A stretch of 64,000 nt of DNA from Roseateles noduli (GTDB lineage Bacteria; Pseudomonadota; Gammaproteobacteria; Burkholderiales; Burkholderiaceae_C), in the NCBI GenBank assembly GCA_002205125.1, contig NIOE01000003.1, forward strand, positions 310,001-374,000, in the 5' to 3' direction. The notes below the pieces were generated by a model. The model ran no database searches. It worked only from the letters and a program-made list of their open reading frames with translations, and had not been told where the DNA came from. Of this stretch, positions 42,001 through 49,616 are shown in pieces. A program made the position numbers and the translations under genes. Within the stretch, counting starts at the first letter, position 1, and each line of letters opens with the position of its first letter.

Positions 42001-42270
42001 CAGCCCGTAGCGCGACAGCGAACGGGTCTGCTGCAGGCCAGGCAGGCCGGCCATCACCGTCTCGATTGGATAGGTGACGCGCTGTTCGGTTTCCAGCGGC
42101 GAATAGCCTGGCGCACCGGTGTTGATCTGCACCTGCACGTTGGTGATGTCCGGCACGGCGTCGATGGGCAGCTTTTGATAGCTGAACACCCCGAGTGCGG
42201 CCATCCCGAAGACGGCAAGCATGACAAGCCATCGATGCTCGATGGCGAAGCGGATGATGCGTTCAAACAT
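39091..42270 (-). CDS. czcA: HME-RND cation efflux pump CzcA
   Basis: This 1059-residue inner-membrane trimer subunit moves Zn/Co/Cd from periplasm and membrane to the outside. It begins MFERIIRFAIEHRWLVML. The proton-relay signature in helix 4 is DFGIIIDGAVVIVEN, the HME1 (Zn/Co/Cd) consensus rather than the Cu/Ag form. Large periplasmic domains and 12 helices are present, and the C-terminus is Glu-rich with GSAH. Full length for the family. It follows czcB by 14 bp and precedes czcD by 98 bp. Confidence 0.96.
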   Translation of the reverse strand: MFERIIRFAIEHRWLVMLAVFGMAALGVFSYQKLPIDAVPDITNVQVQINTGAPGYSPLETEQRVTYPIETVMAGLPGLQQTRSLSRYGLSQVTVIFNDGTDIYFARQLVNERIQSARSQLPEGVTPNIGPISTGLGEIFLWTVESEPGAKKPNGELYTPADLREIQDWVIKPQLKNVTGVTEINSIGGFAKEYHVAPDPSKLSSYGLTLSDVVTALDRNNANVGAGYIERRGEQYLIRAPGQVRSMTDIGNIVLLNAGGVPVRVRDVATVEIGRELRTGAATDNGREVVLGTVFMLIGENSRTVSQAVAKKMAEINANMPKGVHAVTVYDRTKLVDKAIATVKKNLIEGAVLVIAILFLFLGNIRAAILTAMVIPLSMLFTFTGMVNQKVSANLMSLGALDFGIIIDGAVVIVENCVRRLAHAQEHKGRLLTRSERFHEVFLASQEARRPLLFGQLIIMIVYLPIFALAGVEGKMFHPMAFTVVIALVGAMILSITFVPAAVALFIGKKVAEKENWLMSWARRAYEPLLNYVMGAKAVVLTFAAVMIVLTGLIAARMGSEFIPSLNEGDFAIQALRIPGTSLTQSLTMQQQLESTLKAKFPEIDRVFARTGTAEIASDPMPPNISDGYVMLKPQDEWPDPKRTRDDLLAAVQAEAAKLPGQNYEFSQPIQLRFNELISGVRSDVAVKIFGDDMDVLNATAQKIQGLLQGIQGSSEVNVEQTTGLPMLSVTVDRERTARYGINVQDVQDTLATAVGGRDAGIMFEGDRRFGILVRLPEVLRADVEAIKRLPIPMPVGADGARRFIPLSEVADFTTAPGPNQVSRENGKRRIVVSSNVRGRDLGSFVAEAQQLIGAQVQVPTGYWMVWGGQFENLQSATQRLQIVVPVSLLLVFVLLFAMFGNMKDGFIVFTGIPFALTGGIVALWLRDIPLSISAAVGFIALSGVAVLNGLVMISFIRNLRESGKGLDEAIHEGALTRLRPVLMTALVASLGFVPMALATGTGAEVQRPLATVVIGGILSSTALTLLVLPILYRLAHRRDEEEEQLESRSAAVEQGSAH

Positions 42271-42284
42271 GTTGCGTCATCTCT

Positions 42285-43892
42285 TTAATGGGCGTGGGAA
42301 GCCATGGACTTGCCGGCCTCGGCCTTGGCAACGAAGCTGCCCACAGCGATGTAGGGCACACCGGCCTTCAGACCTTCGACGATCTCGACCCGCTTGCCGT
42401 CCGTGCGGCCCACCTTGACGGGCTGGGCGACAAAGCCCGAACCGGTCTTGACGAACACGACGGGCTTCTCTTCCATCGTCTGAACGGCTTCAGAGGTCAC
42501 GGTCACCGCCGCGTCGAAGGTCTCACTCTTCATCTCGACGTTGACGAACAGGCCCGGCCGCCACGCGGTTTTGGGGTTCTCCAGGGTCACGCGAGCTTGG
42601 GCCGTGCGGGTCGACTCGCCGATGAGGGAGCCAACGTAGGCGACCTTGCCGATCGCGGACTGCTCGAACGCCGCCGCGCGCACGACCACGTTGTCGCCGA
42701 CGCGCACCAGCGGCAGGTCCTTGGCAGGGACATTGATCTGGGCCCACACGGTGCGCAGATCGGCGACCGTGAAGACATTGGCGTCCTCGCGTACCTGCTC
42801 GCCCAACGCGATGTGCTTCTCGACGATCGTGCCATCGAACGGCGCACGCAGCTCATACCGGTTGAGGGCACCGCTATCCAGCGTAGCGCCGACGGCCTGG
42901 AGCTTCTGCCGGGCGTTCGACACCGCGATCTCCGCCTCGCGCATGGCTTGCTCGGCAATCTGAACATCCTGCTGCGGCGAGATCTTCGCCTCGTACAGGC
43001 TCTTCTCACGCTCGTACGTGATCTTGGCCAGTTGCAGGCGCTTCTGCGCACCTTGCAGGTCGGCACGCTGGTCGGAGATCGACGTGCTGTTCACCACGGC
43101 CAGCACCTGGCCCTTGCGAACCATCTGGCCCAGCGCCACCGGCACGGATTCGACGACTCCGGCCACGCGTGGGACGACGTGCGCGGTGGTGTCCTCGTTG
43201 AACTTGACCTCGCCCGGCAACTGGTAGCTGGCTGCCAGCGAAGCTGCCTTGGTGGCCTCGACTACGATGCCTGAAGACTTCTGCTGCTCAGCGGTCAACG
43301 CAATCACGCCTTCGCTGGGCGAGAACGGGAACGACTGGGTCTGACCGCCCACCACGACCTGAATGACGCCCTCAAAGACATGCGGCTCTTCAACAGGTTG
43401 GGCGCTGACAAGCGCGTCCTTCTGAGCCGCGAACGTCAGCTTCTGCTCCTCGCCGCCCGGACGCTTGATCTGCGCAGTCACCTGCAGCTGACCCGGCGCG
43501 ACATCCTTGCCTGCCTGAGACACCCAGATCTTGAGGCGGGGAGTACCCTGATCCTCGGACAGCAGCGCCTCGACGGTCACGTTGCCCTTGGAGATCAGCT
43601 CACCACCACGGCTGCCCTTCTTGGCTTCTTCGTGGTGTTCGCCGTCCCCATGCCCCTTGGCGTCGTTGTGGCCCTTTTCGCCACCGGCCTTGGCTTCCCC
43701 GTGATGTTCGCCGTCGCCATGGCCCTTGGCTTCTTCGTGTGCGTGCGACTCTTCGCCGCCAGACTTCCCGCCCGTGGTCATCAGCCCGACGGCGGCTGCG
43801 GCGCCAAGCGCCAGCACCACGGCAATGGCGATCGCCTGCTTCTTGCCGGCGCCGCTGCGCAGGCGTTCCTTGAGTTCGTTCTTGGATGTCAT
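42285..43892 (-). CDS. czcB: Periplasmic adaptor subunit CzcB
   Basis: This 535-residue membrane-fusion protein has an N-terminal anchor (AIAIAVVLALGAAAAVGLM). A long His-rich segment with three HGDGEHH-type repeats (HAHEEAKGHGDGEHHGEAKAG and following, about residues 51-92) probably binds metal. A CzcB-type domain, then barrel-sandwich, a coiled hairpin (LQGAQKRLQLAKITYEREKSL) and beta-barrel parts (GALNRYELRAPFDGTIVEKHI) follow. It ends with KAEAGKSMASHAH. It links CzcA to CzcC. The His repeats are longer than in most homologues. Confidence 0.95.
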   Translation of the reverse strand: MTSKNELKERLRSGAGKKQAIAIAVVLALGAAAAVGLMTTGGKSGGEESHAHEEAKGHGDGEHHGEAKAGGEKGHNDAKGHGDGEHHEEAKKGSRGGELISKGNVTVEALLSEDQGTPRLKIWVSQAGKDVAPGQLQVTAQIKRPGGEEQKLTFAAQKDALVSAQPVEEPHVFEGVIQVVVGGQTQSFPFSPSEGVIALTAEQQKSSGIVVEATKAASLAASYQLPGEVKFNEDTTAHVVPRVAGVVESVPVALGQMVRKGQVLAVVNSTSISDQRADLQGAQKRLQLAKITYEREKSLYEAKISPQQDVQIAEQAMREAEIAVSNARQKLQAVGATLDSGALNRYELRAPFDGTIVEKHIALGEQVREDANVFTVADLRTVWAQINVPAKDLPLVRVGDNVVVRAAAFEQSAIGKVAYVGSLIGESTRTAQARVTLENPKTAWRPGLFVNVEMKSETFDAAVTVTSEAVQTMEEKPVVFVKTGSGFVAQPVKVGRTDGKRVEIVEGLKAGVPYIAVGSFVAKAEAGKSMASHAH

Positions 43893-43918
43893 TTGGAAAC
43901 TCGTTGATGGATCGTTGT

Positions 43919-45214
43919 TCAGGGACGAGCGTCGGCGCTACCGAGCCGGCGATCGATCTCCGCGGAGAGGCGGTGGGCTTGAGAGAGCGCGGTGAAGTAC
44001 TGCCCGCGCGCCTGCAAGAAGGTGCGCTGCGCATCCAGCACATCCAGGAAGCCGAACTTGCCCAGCTCGAAGCCGCGGCGCGCAGCCTCGTAGGCGGTCT
44101 GGGCCCCGGGGAGCACATCGCGACGCAGTGCCTCGATCTCGTCGGTACGCGCGTCGAGCTGGTCGACGGCCTGCAGCACCTCGGAACGCAGTCGCTGCTC
44201 CTCCGCTTGAGCCATCGCCTGCGCCGCGTCGCGCTTGCGCAGCGCCTGGAACTGAGCGCCCTGATTGCGGTCGAACAAGGGAATCGGAATCGAGACGCTG
44301 ATCAACGGCTGCGTGCGGCCGATGTCGGGTGCGCGTTGCGCGCCAAGGCCGACCGTGACATCGGGGACGCCGCGAGCGCGTTCCAGATTGAAGGCTGCTT
44401 CCGCGCGCTGAACCTCCATCTGCGCACGACGCAGGATCGGAGAGCCCTGGATGCGGTCCCCAAGGGTTTCAGCACCAGGTAGCGCCGGCAGCGCGTCAGG
44501 GCTGCCGTCGACCAGCGAGATCGACCCCTGAGGCACCCCCATCACCGCGCTCAGCGCTTTCAGGGCTGCGGTCAGGTCCGCCTGCGCCAGGCGTTGCTCG
44601 ATCCGCGCCGTGGATTGCGCAACACGAGCCCGCGTCTCTTCGGTAGGCGACACCTTGCCCGCGGTCACGCGACGACCCACGGCGTCTGCGCCGTTGGTGG
44701 CAATGCGCTGAGACTCTTCGGCGACTTTCACGCGTTCCTGCGCGATCAGTACGTCGAAGAAGGCCTGGATGGCGCCGGCGCGAGTTTCAGCACGCTGCGT
44801 CTCTAGCTCCAGCGCCGCGACATCGCGGGTGCGCTGAGCCAGCTCGACGCGAGCGGATCGCTTGCCTCCCAGCTCGATGGTCTGGCTGAGCGTGACCTGC
44901 GTCGTACGCGTGGCCTTGCGGGTGTCCTCAGTGCTCAAGCCGAGCGTGGGATTCGGGATCAGGCCCGCCTGACGAATCGCGCCATCGTTGGACTCGAGCT
45001 CGTATCCGAACGATCGCAGAAGCGGGTTCTGACGCAACGCCGTTTGCACGGCCGCATCGAGCGTCAGTCCAGATTGAGGATAGACAGTACCGGCCGAGGA
45101 ACCAGCGGCAGAGGCCGCGGCTTCAGGGGTTGCGGGACGGGTTTCGCCAGCTTGGGCGAAGGCTTGAATTTGGAAGAGTGCCGCACAAGCAAGCGGCACA
45201 AGCAATCTGCGCAT
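43919..45214 (-). CDS. czcC: Outer membrane factor CzcC
   Basis: This 431-residue protein has signal peptide LLVPLACAALFQIQAFAQ. LTLDAAVQTALRQNPLLRSF and AGLIPNPTLGLSTED are the first efflux helix and strand, repeated as ILRRAQMEVQRAEAAFNLERA and LGAQRAPDIGRTQPLISVSIP. ELGKFGFLDVLDAQRTFLQ ends the second repeat. It forms the outer-membrane channel of CzcCBA. It starts 26 bp before czcB. The upstream czcI gene ends 103 bp away, leaving room for a second promoter. Confidence 0.94.
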   Translation of the reverse strand: MRRLLVPLACAALFQIQAFAQAGETRPATPEAAASAAGSSAGTVYPQSGLTLDAAVQTALRQNPLLRSFGYELESNDGAIRQAGLIPNPTLGLSTEDTRKATRTTQVTLSQTIELGGKRSARVELAQRTRDVAALELETQRAETRAGAIQAFFDVLIAQERVKVAEESQRIATNGADAVGRRVTAGKVSPTEETRARVAQSTARIEQRLAQADLTAALKALSAVMGVPQGSISLVDGSPDALPALPGAETLGDRIQGSPILRRAQMEVQRAEAAFNLERARGVPDVTVGLGAQRAPDIGRTQPLISVSIPIPLFDRNQGAQFQALRKRDAAQAMAQAEEQRLRSEVLQAVDQLDARTDEIEALRRDVLPGAQTAYEAARRGFELGKFGFLDVLDAQRTFLQARGQYFTALSQAHRLSAEIDRRLGSADARP

Positions 45215-45317
45215 CGAAAACTCCAGGGTTGTGGAAACAACTCGAAGGATTCGACGAAGGCAGCGCGGCTCAAGCCGCTAGAGGAGGAACAGGAAGGAAC
45301 CCGCTGCGATCGCCGAA

Positions 45318-45689
45318 TCAGGCGATGCGCCAATTGGGGCGTTCTGGATGATCAGGAGCCCGAGTCGAGAAGACTTGCTCGTTTAGGCCACGCATGATCT
45401 GCGCGCTGAGATCCGCGAGCGCCATGCTGGTGCTGGAGACCGGCTTGGCACCACTGAGATGACACGCACCGCAGTCGTTGTCCAAGCTGGCTTTTCCGAG
45501 CTTGGTCTTGTCGCTGGGCTGTGGCTTTTTGCCCTGAGCCTGCTGCCCAACATCGGCGTGCGAATGCACGTGATGACCGAAGTGACTGGCCTCCCTCGAA
45601 CTCTCGTGCTCGCAATAGGCTGCCGCTGCTCCCCAGGTGAACTGGAAGGGCAGCAGCACCAGCAAGAAGATTGAGAGCCAGCGACGCAT
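45318..45689 (-). CDS. czcI: CzcI-like exported protein
   Basis: This 123-residue protein has a leader (WLSIFLLVLLPFQFTWGAAAAYC), then YCEHESSREASHFGHHVHSHAD, LDNDCGACHLSG and a hydrophobic helix ADLSAQIMRGLN. CzcI proteins are small exported proteins at the head of czc operons and are thought to affect expression. The His and Cys groups agree with Zn binding. It precedes czcC on the same strand. The 93-bp gap to czcE holds a strong inverted repeat. Confidence 0.85.
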   Translation of the reverse strand: MRRWLSIFLLVLLPFQFTWGAAAAYCEHESSREASHFGHHVHSHADVGQQAQGKKPQPSDKTKLGKASLDNDCGACHLSGAKPVSSTSMALADLSAQIMRGLNEQVFSTRAPDHPERPNWRIA

Positions 45690-45707
45690 ATGGCGCAGTC
45701 TAGTGCG

Positions 45708-45733
45708 GTCAACGGTTCAGAAGAGCCGTTGAC
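45708..45733 (-). promoter_or_regulatory. Inverted repeat GTCAACGG-N10-CCGTTGAC upstream of czcI
   Basis: The 8-bp perfect arms extend to 10 of 11 pairs with the inner bases (TTC/GAG). It starts 19 bp before the czcI ATG and has no T-tract, so it is more likely an operator or leader structure than a terminator. Confidence 0.45.
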
Positions 45734-45782
45734 CTAGCCTTTAAGGGACACGTGTAGGCAATCGGGCACAGCCCGACCGGGC

Positions 45783-46124
45783 TTAACTGCCTTCGGACTC
45801 GTTGCGGCCGACGTAAACCGTGAAGTTCGTGTTAGCGAAGCCTTCCGGTGCGATGACGGGCAGGTTCACGGCGCGATGTTGCGCCGAGTCGAACTTCCAG
45901 GTGAAGGTCTTCGCACCGTCACGGAACTCGACGATCTGGCCGCAGTCGACGTTCACAAAGCCGCCTTGCTTGACGTTGACCACCTTATCGGCCTTCACTG
46001 CTGCGACGGGCAGGCCGTGCGGCGAGCGGCCGTTCATCATGAGCTCCGACTGGGTTGCAGCTTGGGCGCCAGCGGTCAGCATCACAGCGGCAACGGCAGA
46101 GAGGATCGACACGGAAACCTTCAC
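45783..46124 (-). CDS. czcE: CzcE-like periplasmic metal-binding protein (copy 2)
   Basis: This 113-residue exported protein is a paralogue of the protein at 31906-32250. Shared blocks are LMMNGRSPHGLPV (copy 1 LMNGNSIYGVPF), VNVDCGQIVEFRDGAKTFTWKFDSAQHRAVNL, and APEGFANTNFTVYVGRNE. It has signal peptide ending AGAQA. It is between mgtC and czcI and on the same strand. A box at 46230-46246 and a leader hairpin lie upstream. Copper or zinc binding in the periplasm is the family role. Confidence 0.88.
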   Translation of the reverse strand: MKVSVSILSAVAAVMLTAGAQAATQSELMMNGRSPHGLPVAAVKADKVVNVKQGGFVNVDCGQIVEFRDGAKTFTWKFDSAQHRAVNLPVIAPEGFANTNFTVYVGRNESEGS

Positions 46125-46152
46125 TTGATGTACTCCTTGTTCGTGAACGTGA

Positions 46153-46165
46153 CCTCCGACGGAGG
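46153..46165 (-). promoter_or_regulatory. Leader hairpin of czcE copy 2
   Basis: CCTCCG-A-CGGAGG can pair in the transcript 28 bp upstream of the czcE start. The one-base centre would need an open loop, so an operator is also possible. Confidence 0.3.
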
Positions 46166-46229
46166 CGACACAACGTTCATCGCGGAGTGAACTTTAGAAG
46201 TCGGCACCTTCCAGCAAACCGTGCGTGTT

Positions 46230-46246
46230 GATTACAAAACTGTCAG
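46230..46246 (-). promoter_or_regulatory. Response-regulator box CTGAC-N6-GTAATC upstream of czcE copy 2
   Basis: On the plus strand the site reads GATTAC-AAAACT-GTCAG and overlaps the mgtC stop codon. It lies 106 bp before the czcE ATG and is the best match to the motif shared across the island. Confidence 0.55.
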
Positions 46247-46743
46247 CTTCTGAGAGTGGCGCGGTCGGCCGCAGAAGCAGGTTGAGCACCCGCGGACGGC
46301 CCTTCGTCGTCGGTGCGCGCGACCTCTTTCAGCGGCGCCATCCAGCGAAGCGTGGCGTAGGTCACCAGGCTGAGGATCACCGCGATGTCATACAGGCCGT
46401 AGCCAACCGCACCGCCGACCGCGCCGGTCGCCCAAAGACTTGCCGCAGTGGCTGTTCCCGAAGCGCCGGCAGAGTGCTTCAGGATCGCCCCACCTCCGAT
46501 GAAGCCGACGCCGGTGATGAGACCTTCCAGGATGCGGGCCTGACCGATCGAGTCGATGCCCAGTACACGGATGGCGACCAGCACGAAGCCACAACTGGCG
46601 ATTGCCACGAGAGGAAAGGTGCGTATGCCAGCGCTGCGCTCCTTGCGCTCCCGGTCCCAGCCGATGGGCAACGCAAGCACGTACGCGATCCCCAAGTCCA
46701 TCACGTGGGAGGCGATCTCGACCCAATTCACTTGACCTGTCAT
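46243..46743 (-). CDS. MgtC/SapB-family membrane protein
   Basis: This 166-residue protein has four hydrophobic helices: VMDLGIAYVLALPIGWDRER, IRTFPLVAIASCGFVLVAI, EGLITGVGFIGGGAILKH and ASLWATGAVGGAVGYGLYDIAV. The basic ERKERSAGIRT and GVGFIGGGAILK motifs are family hallmarks. It is the short form without the cytoplasmic ACT-like domain of virulence MgtC. MgtC proteins act on Mg2+/phosphate balance and F-ATPase. Members occur in czc/cop islands, where they may offset membrane stress. A box at 46805-46821 lies 62 bp upstream. Confidence 0.9.
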   Translation of the reverse strand: MTGQVNWVEIASHVMDLGIAYVLALPIGWDRERKERSAGIRTFPLVAIASCGFVLVAIRVLGIDSIGQARILEGLITGVGFIGGGAILKHSAGASGTATAASLWATGAVGGAVGYGLYDIAVILSLVTYATLRWMAPLKEVARTDDEGPSAGAQPASAADRATLRS

Positions 46744-46804
46744 GTTTGGCTCCTAGCCGTTTGATAGTGAGAACGATCGGCAAAGCGGCAAGCGTTAGGC
46801 ATTC

Positions 46805-46821
46805 CTGACAACACCGTAATC
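46805..46821 (+). promoter_or_regulatory. Response-regulator box CTGAC-N6-GTAATC between mgtC and zinc-ribbon genes
   Basis: The site reads CTGAC-AACACC-GTAATC on the plus strand. Both half-sites are identical to those at 29737 and 46230. It is 100 bp before the zinc-ribbon start and 62 bp before the mgtC start, so it may serve both. Confidence 0.55.
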
Positions 46822-46920
46822 GCGCCGTCAGCGGCTTGCCCGCAGCGGCAACTCATCATGGCGACGCACTGGGCAGCCCCCTGGCTCCCAGCCCGCCAAC
46901 CACGATGTATCGGAGCGACC

Positions 46921-47274
46921 ATGTCCATTCTTCGCCGCCTGTTCAGCGGCCACCACAGCGGTGGTCACGGACGAAGTGATCACCACGGCGGGCATCGCCG
47001 TCTCGGCGACCCGAGGTACGACTCGCACGGCAGTCGGAATTCGGGATGGTCGGAACCGTCGCAGCCGCCAATGGAGCGCTCCAACGAACAGCATGTCGCC
47101 TGCATGCGCTGCGGCGCGAGCAACAACGCTGCAGGCCGCTTCTGCACCCAGTGCGGTTTCGCGCTGCGCCCCACGGCTTGCGGGAAGTGCGCCGAACCGC
47201 TCGGCACGGAAGGCAAGTTCTGCCCAAATTGCGGCACGCCCATTCCCGCCGCGTCTCCCGCTTCATCTGGTTGA
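46921..47274 (+). CDS. Double zinc-ribbon protein with His/Gly-rich N-terminus
   Basis: This 117-residue cytosolic protein starts at ATG 46921 with CGGAGCGACC upstream. The N-terminus is rich in His and Gly (FSGHHSGGHGRSDHHGGHRR). Two treble-clef or zinc-ribbon halves follow: CMRCGASNNAAGRFCTQCGF and CGKCAEPLGTEGKFCPNCGT. Such proteins bind Zn through four-Cys sites and often serve as adaptors. Its last 12 bases overlap the convergent lipoprotein gene. It has no signal peptide. Function in zinc handling is inferred. Confidence 0.8.
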   Translation: MSILRRLFSGHHSGGHGRSDHHGGHRRLGDPRYDSHGSRNSGWSEPSQPPMERSNEQHVACMRCGASNNAAGRFCTQCGFALRPTACGKCAEPLGTEGKFCPNCGTPIPAASPASSG

Positions 47275-47682
47275 ACCTCGCTCGTCTGGACGTTCGACCT
47301 GCAGTGGCGGTGCTTCGCCGTCAGCGAGCTGTTCGATTGGTGCTTCGCAGGAGCCTGGCTTGACGAGGACAAAGCGCGGGTCTGATGTCGCTTGGGTCGT
47401 TCCCGCCGGCAGCAGCAGGATCCAGCCCCGATGGTTGCTCCGGTAGCTGGCCAGGGCATAGGGCGCGGTCGTGTCTTCGGGTCGGCGGCAATCCAGCGAC
47501 GCAGCCGGCACCTTGAACTCTGCCGCGGGGCGCACCGCCCAAAGCGTCGCAAGACGCCAACCCTGGCTTTCGAGGTGAGTCGGCACCCCTGGCGTCGTAC
47601 ATCCCCACAGGAAGAGCGCCAGCGTCACCAGGACGATGCCCCAGTGAGGCCGCTGCCGATCGATCTGCTTGGCTCGCCCCAT
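47263..47682 (-). CDS. Putative lipoprotein, unknown family
   Basis: From ATG 47682 the 139-residue product has a short basic start and a hydrophobic leader ending LFLWGCTT, a plausible lipobox (Leu-Trp-Gly-Cys). The mature part, SQGWRLATLWAVRPAAEF and RSNHRGWILLLPAG, shows no named domain. It is divergent from pgm and shares its upstream region, with a box at 47761-47777. An earlier ATG at 47838 would overlap the pgm start and put 52 residues before the leader. Lipidation would depend on the outer-membrane sorting signal TT after Cys. Confidence 0.6.
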   Translation of the reverse strand: MGRAKQIDRQRPHWGIVLVTLALFLWGCTTPGVPTHLESQGWRLATLWAVRPAAEFKVPAASLDCRRPEDTTAPYALASYRSNHRGWILLLPAGTTQATSDPRFVLVKPGSCEAPIEQLADGEAPPLQVERPDERGSTR

Positions 47683-47760
47683 TTCCACCACCCTGTGCCC
47701 GTCGATTGCCGAGAAGGGTCGAACTGTGGAACTGGCAGCCCCGCCAAACACTGACCGCTG

Positions 47761-47777
47761 GATTACAAGACTGACAA
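47761..47777 (-). promoter_or_regulatory. Degenerate response-regulator box between lipoprotein gene and pgm
   Basis: GATTAC-AAGACT-GACAA matches the 46230 site at 14 of 17 positions. It is 79 bp before the lipoprotein start and 51 bp before pgm. Confidence 0.45.
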
Positions 47778-47828
47778 CTTCCGATCGTTCGAGGTCCCAG
47801 CTCCTCACGATCGGACCAAGGAACTCTG

Positions 47829-49490
47829 ATGACGACACGCATTTCCCCTCGGGCCGGCGAGCCGGCGCGCGAGGAGGACCTCATCGATGTGAGCGCCCTG
47901 CGGGGCGCCTATTTCTCACTGATCCCCAACTCCGAAGACCCACAGCAACGCGTGCGGTTCGGCACCTCCGGGCACCGCGGCTCGTCCTTGGATGGCTCTT
48001 TCAATGAGCGGCACATCTGGGCGATCACGCAGGCCATCTGTGACTATCGAAGGAGCGTAGGGACGACAGGCCCACTCTTCCTTGGCATCGACACGCATGC
48101 GTTGTCCCTGCCGGCGCGTACGAGTGCCCTGGAGGTCCTCGCGGCCAACGGCGTAGATGTCCGTGTGGCGCCGTCAGGCCAGTTCACGCCAACGCCCGCT
48201 GTTTCCCTCGCCATCCTCGACTTCAACCGGATGCACGCGCCCGGTCCTCTGGCCGACGGCATCATCGTGACGCCCTCACACAATCCACCGCGGGACGGTG
48301 GGTTCAAGTACAACCTTCCCCACGGCGGGCCGGCCGACAGCCAAGCCGCAACGGCGATCGAGGAACTGGCCAACCAGCATCTCGTGGAGCACTGCAAGCG
48401 CGTGAGACGCGTTGTAGTTGCCAGGCCCTTGGCCTCTGGGGCCGCGCGCCCCTACGACTTTCTGCAGCGCTACGTGGTGGCGCTGAGCCACGTCATCGAC
48501 CTGCAAGCGATTCGAGATTCGGGGGTTCGCATCGGGGTCGACCCGATGGGCGGTGCCGGCGTCATGTATTGGGAAGCCATCGCCGACCGATATCGCCTCC
48601 CGTTGACCGTGGTCAACGCCAACGTCGACCCCACGTTTTCGTTCATGCCGCTGGACTGGGACGGCCAGATCCGCATGGATCCGTCTTCCGCGTTCGCCAT
48701 GCAGGCGCTCACGCGCAAGTGTTCCTTGTTCGACGTCGCGTTCGCTTGCGACACGGATCATGACCGACACGGCGTCGTATGTCCGAGTAGCGGCCTGCTG
48801 CCACCGAATCACTTCCTCAGCGTCGCGACGGATTACCTGCTGACGCATCGCCCCCAATGGCCAGCCGCTGCGGCCGTAGGCAAGACCGTCGTAACGACCT
48901 CCATGATCGACCGAGTCGCGCGGGCCAGGGATCGCCGCGTCCTGGAGACGCCAGTGGGTTTCAAATGGTTCGCCCAGGGTCTCTATGACCGTGAACTGGC
49001 GACGGCATGTGAAGAGAGCGCCGGAGCGTCGTTCCTAAGGCGCGACGGTTCGGTGTGGACAACGGAGAAAGATGGGATCGCGGCAGGGCTGCTCGCTGCG
49101 GAGATCACCGCGCGTGCCGGGGCGGATCCTGGGCTGTACTACCGCACGTTGAGTGCCACGCTAGGGTCGACGTGGTCAGATCGCATCGACGCTCCCGCCA
49201 CCCGGGAGCAGCGGACTCGGTTGTCGAACGCGAACGCCGAAGACTTTCAGCGGCTGATGCTCGTCGGCGATGAGATCACGCAAGTGCAAACGCGAGCGCA
49301 GGGCAATGATCAGCCAATCGGCGGCGTCAAGCTGACTTCGCGCCGCGGCTGGGTCGCAATGCGCCCCTCTGGAACCGAGGATGTATACAAAATTTACGGA
49401 GAGAGCTTCGAAAGCAACGAGCACCTTCAAAAGCTGCTTTGCGACGCAGGGTCGATCGCTGATCGCAGCATGGCGGATGCAAACCGCTAA
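47829..49490 (+). CDS. pgm: Phosphoglucomutase (alpha-D-glucose-1,6-phosphate type)
   Basis: This 553-residue cytosolic enzyme interconverts glucose 1-phosphate and glucose 6-phosphate. Motifs in order: FGTSGHRGSSLDGSF (44-58), the phospho-serine loop TPSHNPPRDGGFKYN (Ser150), the metal loop CDTDHDRHGVV, the sugar loop GFKWFAQGLYD with EESAGASF, and the phosphate-binding RPSGTEDVYKIYGES near the end. Length is right for the bacterial Pgm (about 546). Glucose 1-phosphate is the precursor of UDP-glucose, the donor for GT2/GT83-type enzymes, so it may feed the envelope module. A metal-type box is in its shared promoter region. Confidence 0.95.
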   Translation: MTTRISPRAGEPAREEDLIDVSALRGAYFSLIPNSEDPQQRVRFGTSGHRGSSLDGSFNERHIWAITQAICDYRRSVGTTGPLFLGIDTHALSLPARTSALEVLAANGVDVRVAPSGQFTPTPAVSLAILDFNRMHAPGPLADGIIVTPSHNPPRDGGFKYNLPHGGPADSQAATAIEELANQHLVEHCKRVRRVVVARPLASGAARPYDFLQRYVVALSHVIDLQAIRDSGVRIGVDPMGGAGVMYWEAIADRYRLPLTVVNANVDPTFSFMPLDWDGQIRMDPSSAFAMQALTRKCSLFDVAFACDTDHDRHGVVCPSSGLLPPNHFLSVATDYLLTHRPQWPAAAAVGKTVVTTSMIDRVARARDRRVLETPVGFKWFAQGLYDRELATACEESAGASFLRRDGSVWTTEKDGIAAGLLAAEITARAGADPGLYYRTLSATLGSTWSDRIDAPATREQRTRLSNANAEDFQRLMLVGDEITQVQTRAQGNDQPIGGVKLTSRRGWVAMRPSGTEDVYKIYGESFESNEHLQKLLCDAGSIADRSMADANR

Positions 49491-49616
49491 CGGCGGGGCC
49501 ATCGCGCGCCCCCGACTGCCGCGCCCTGTGCGTGAGCAGGTCTCGCGACTGGCCACATGCGAGAGGATTGCACGGGCGCTGGGGCCAGGTGCTGGACCCT
49601 CAAGTGGCACCTTGCC

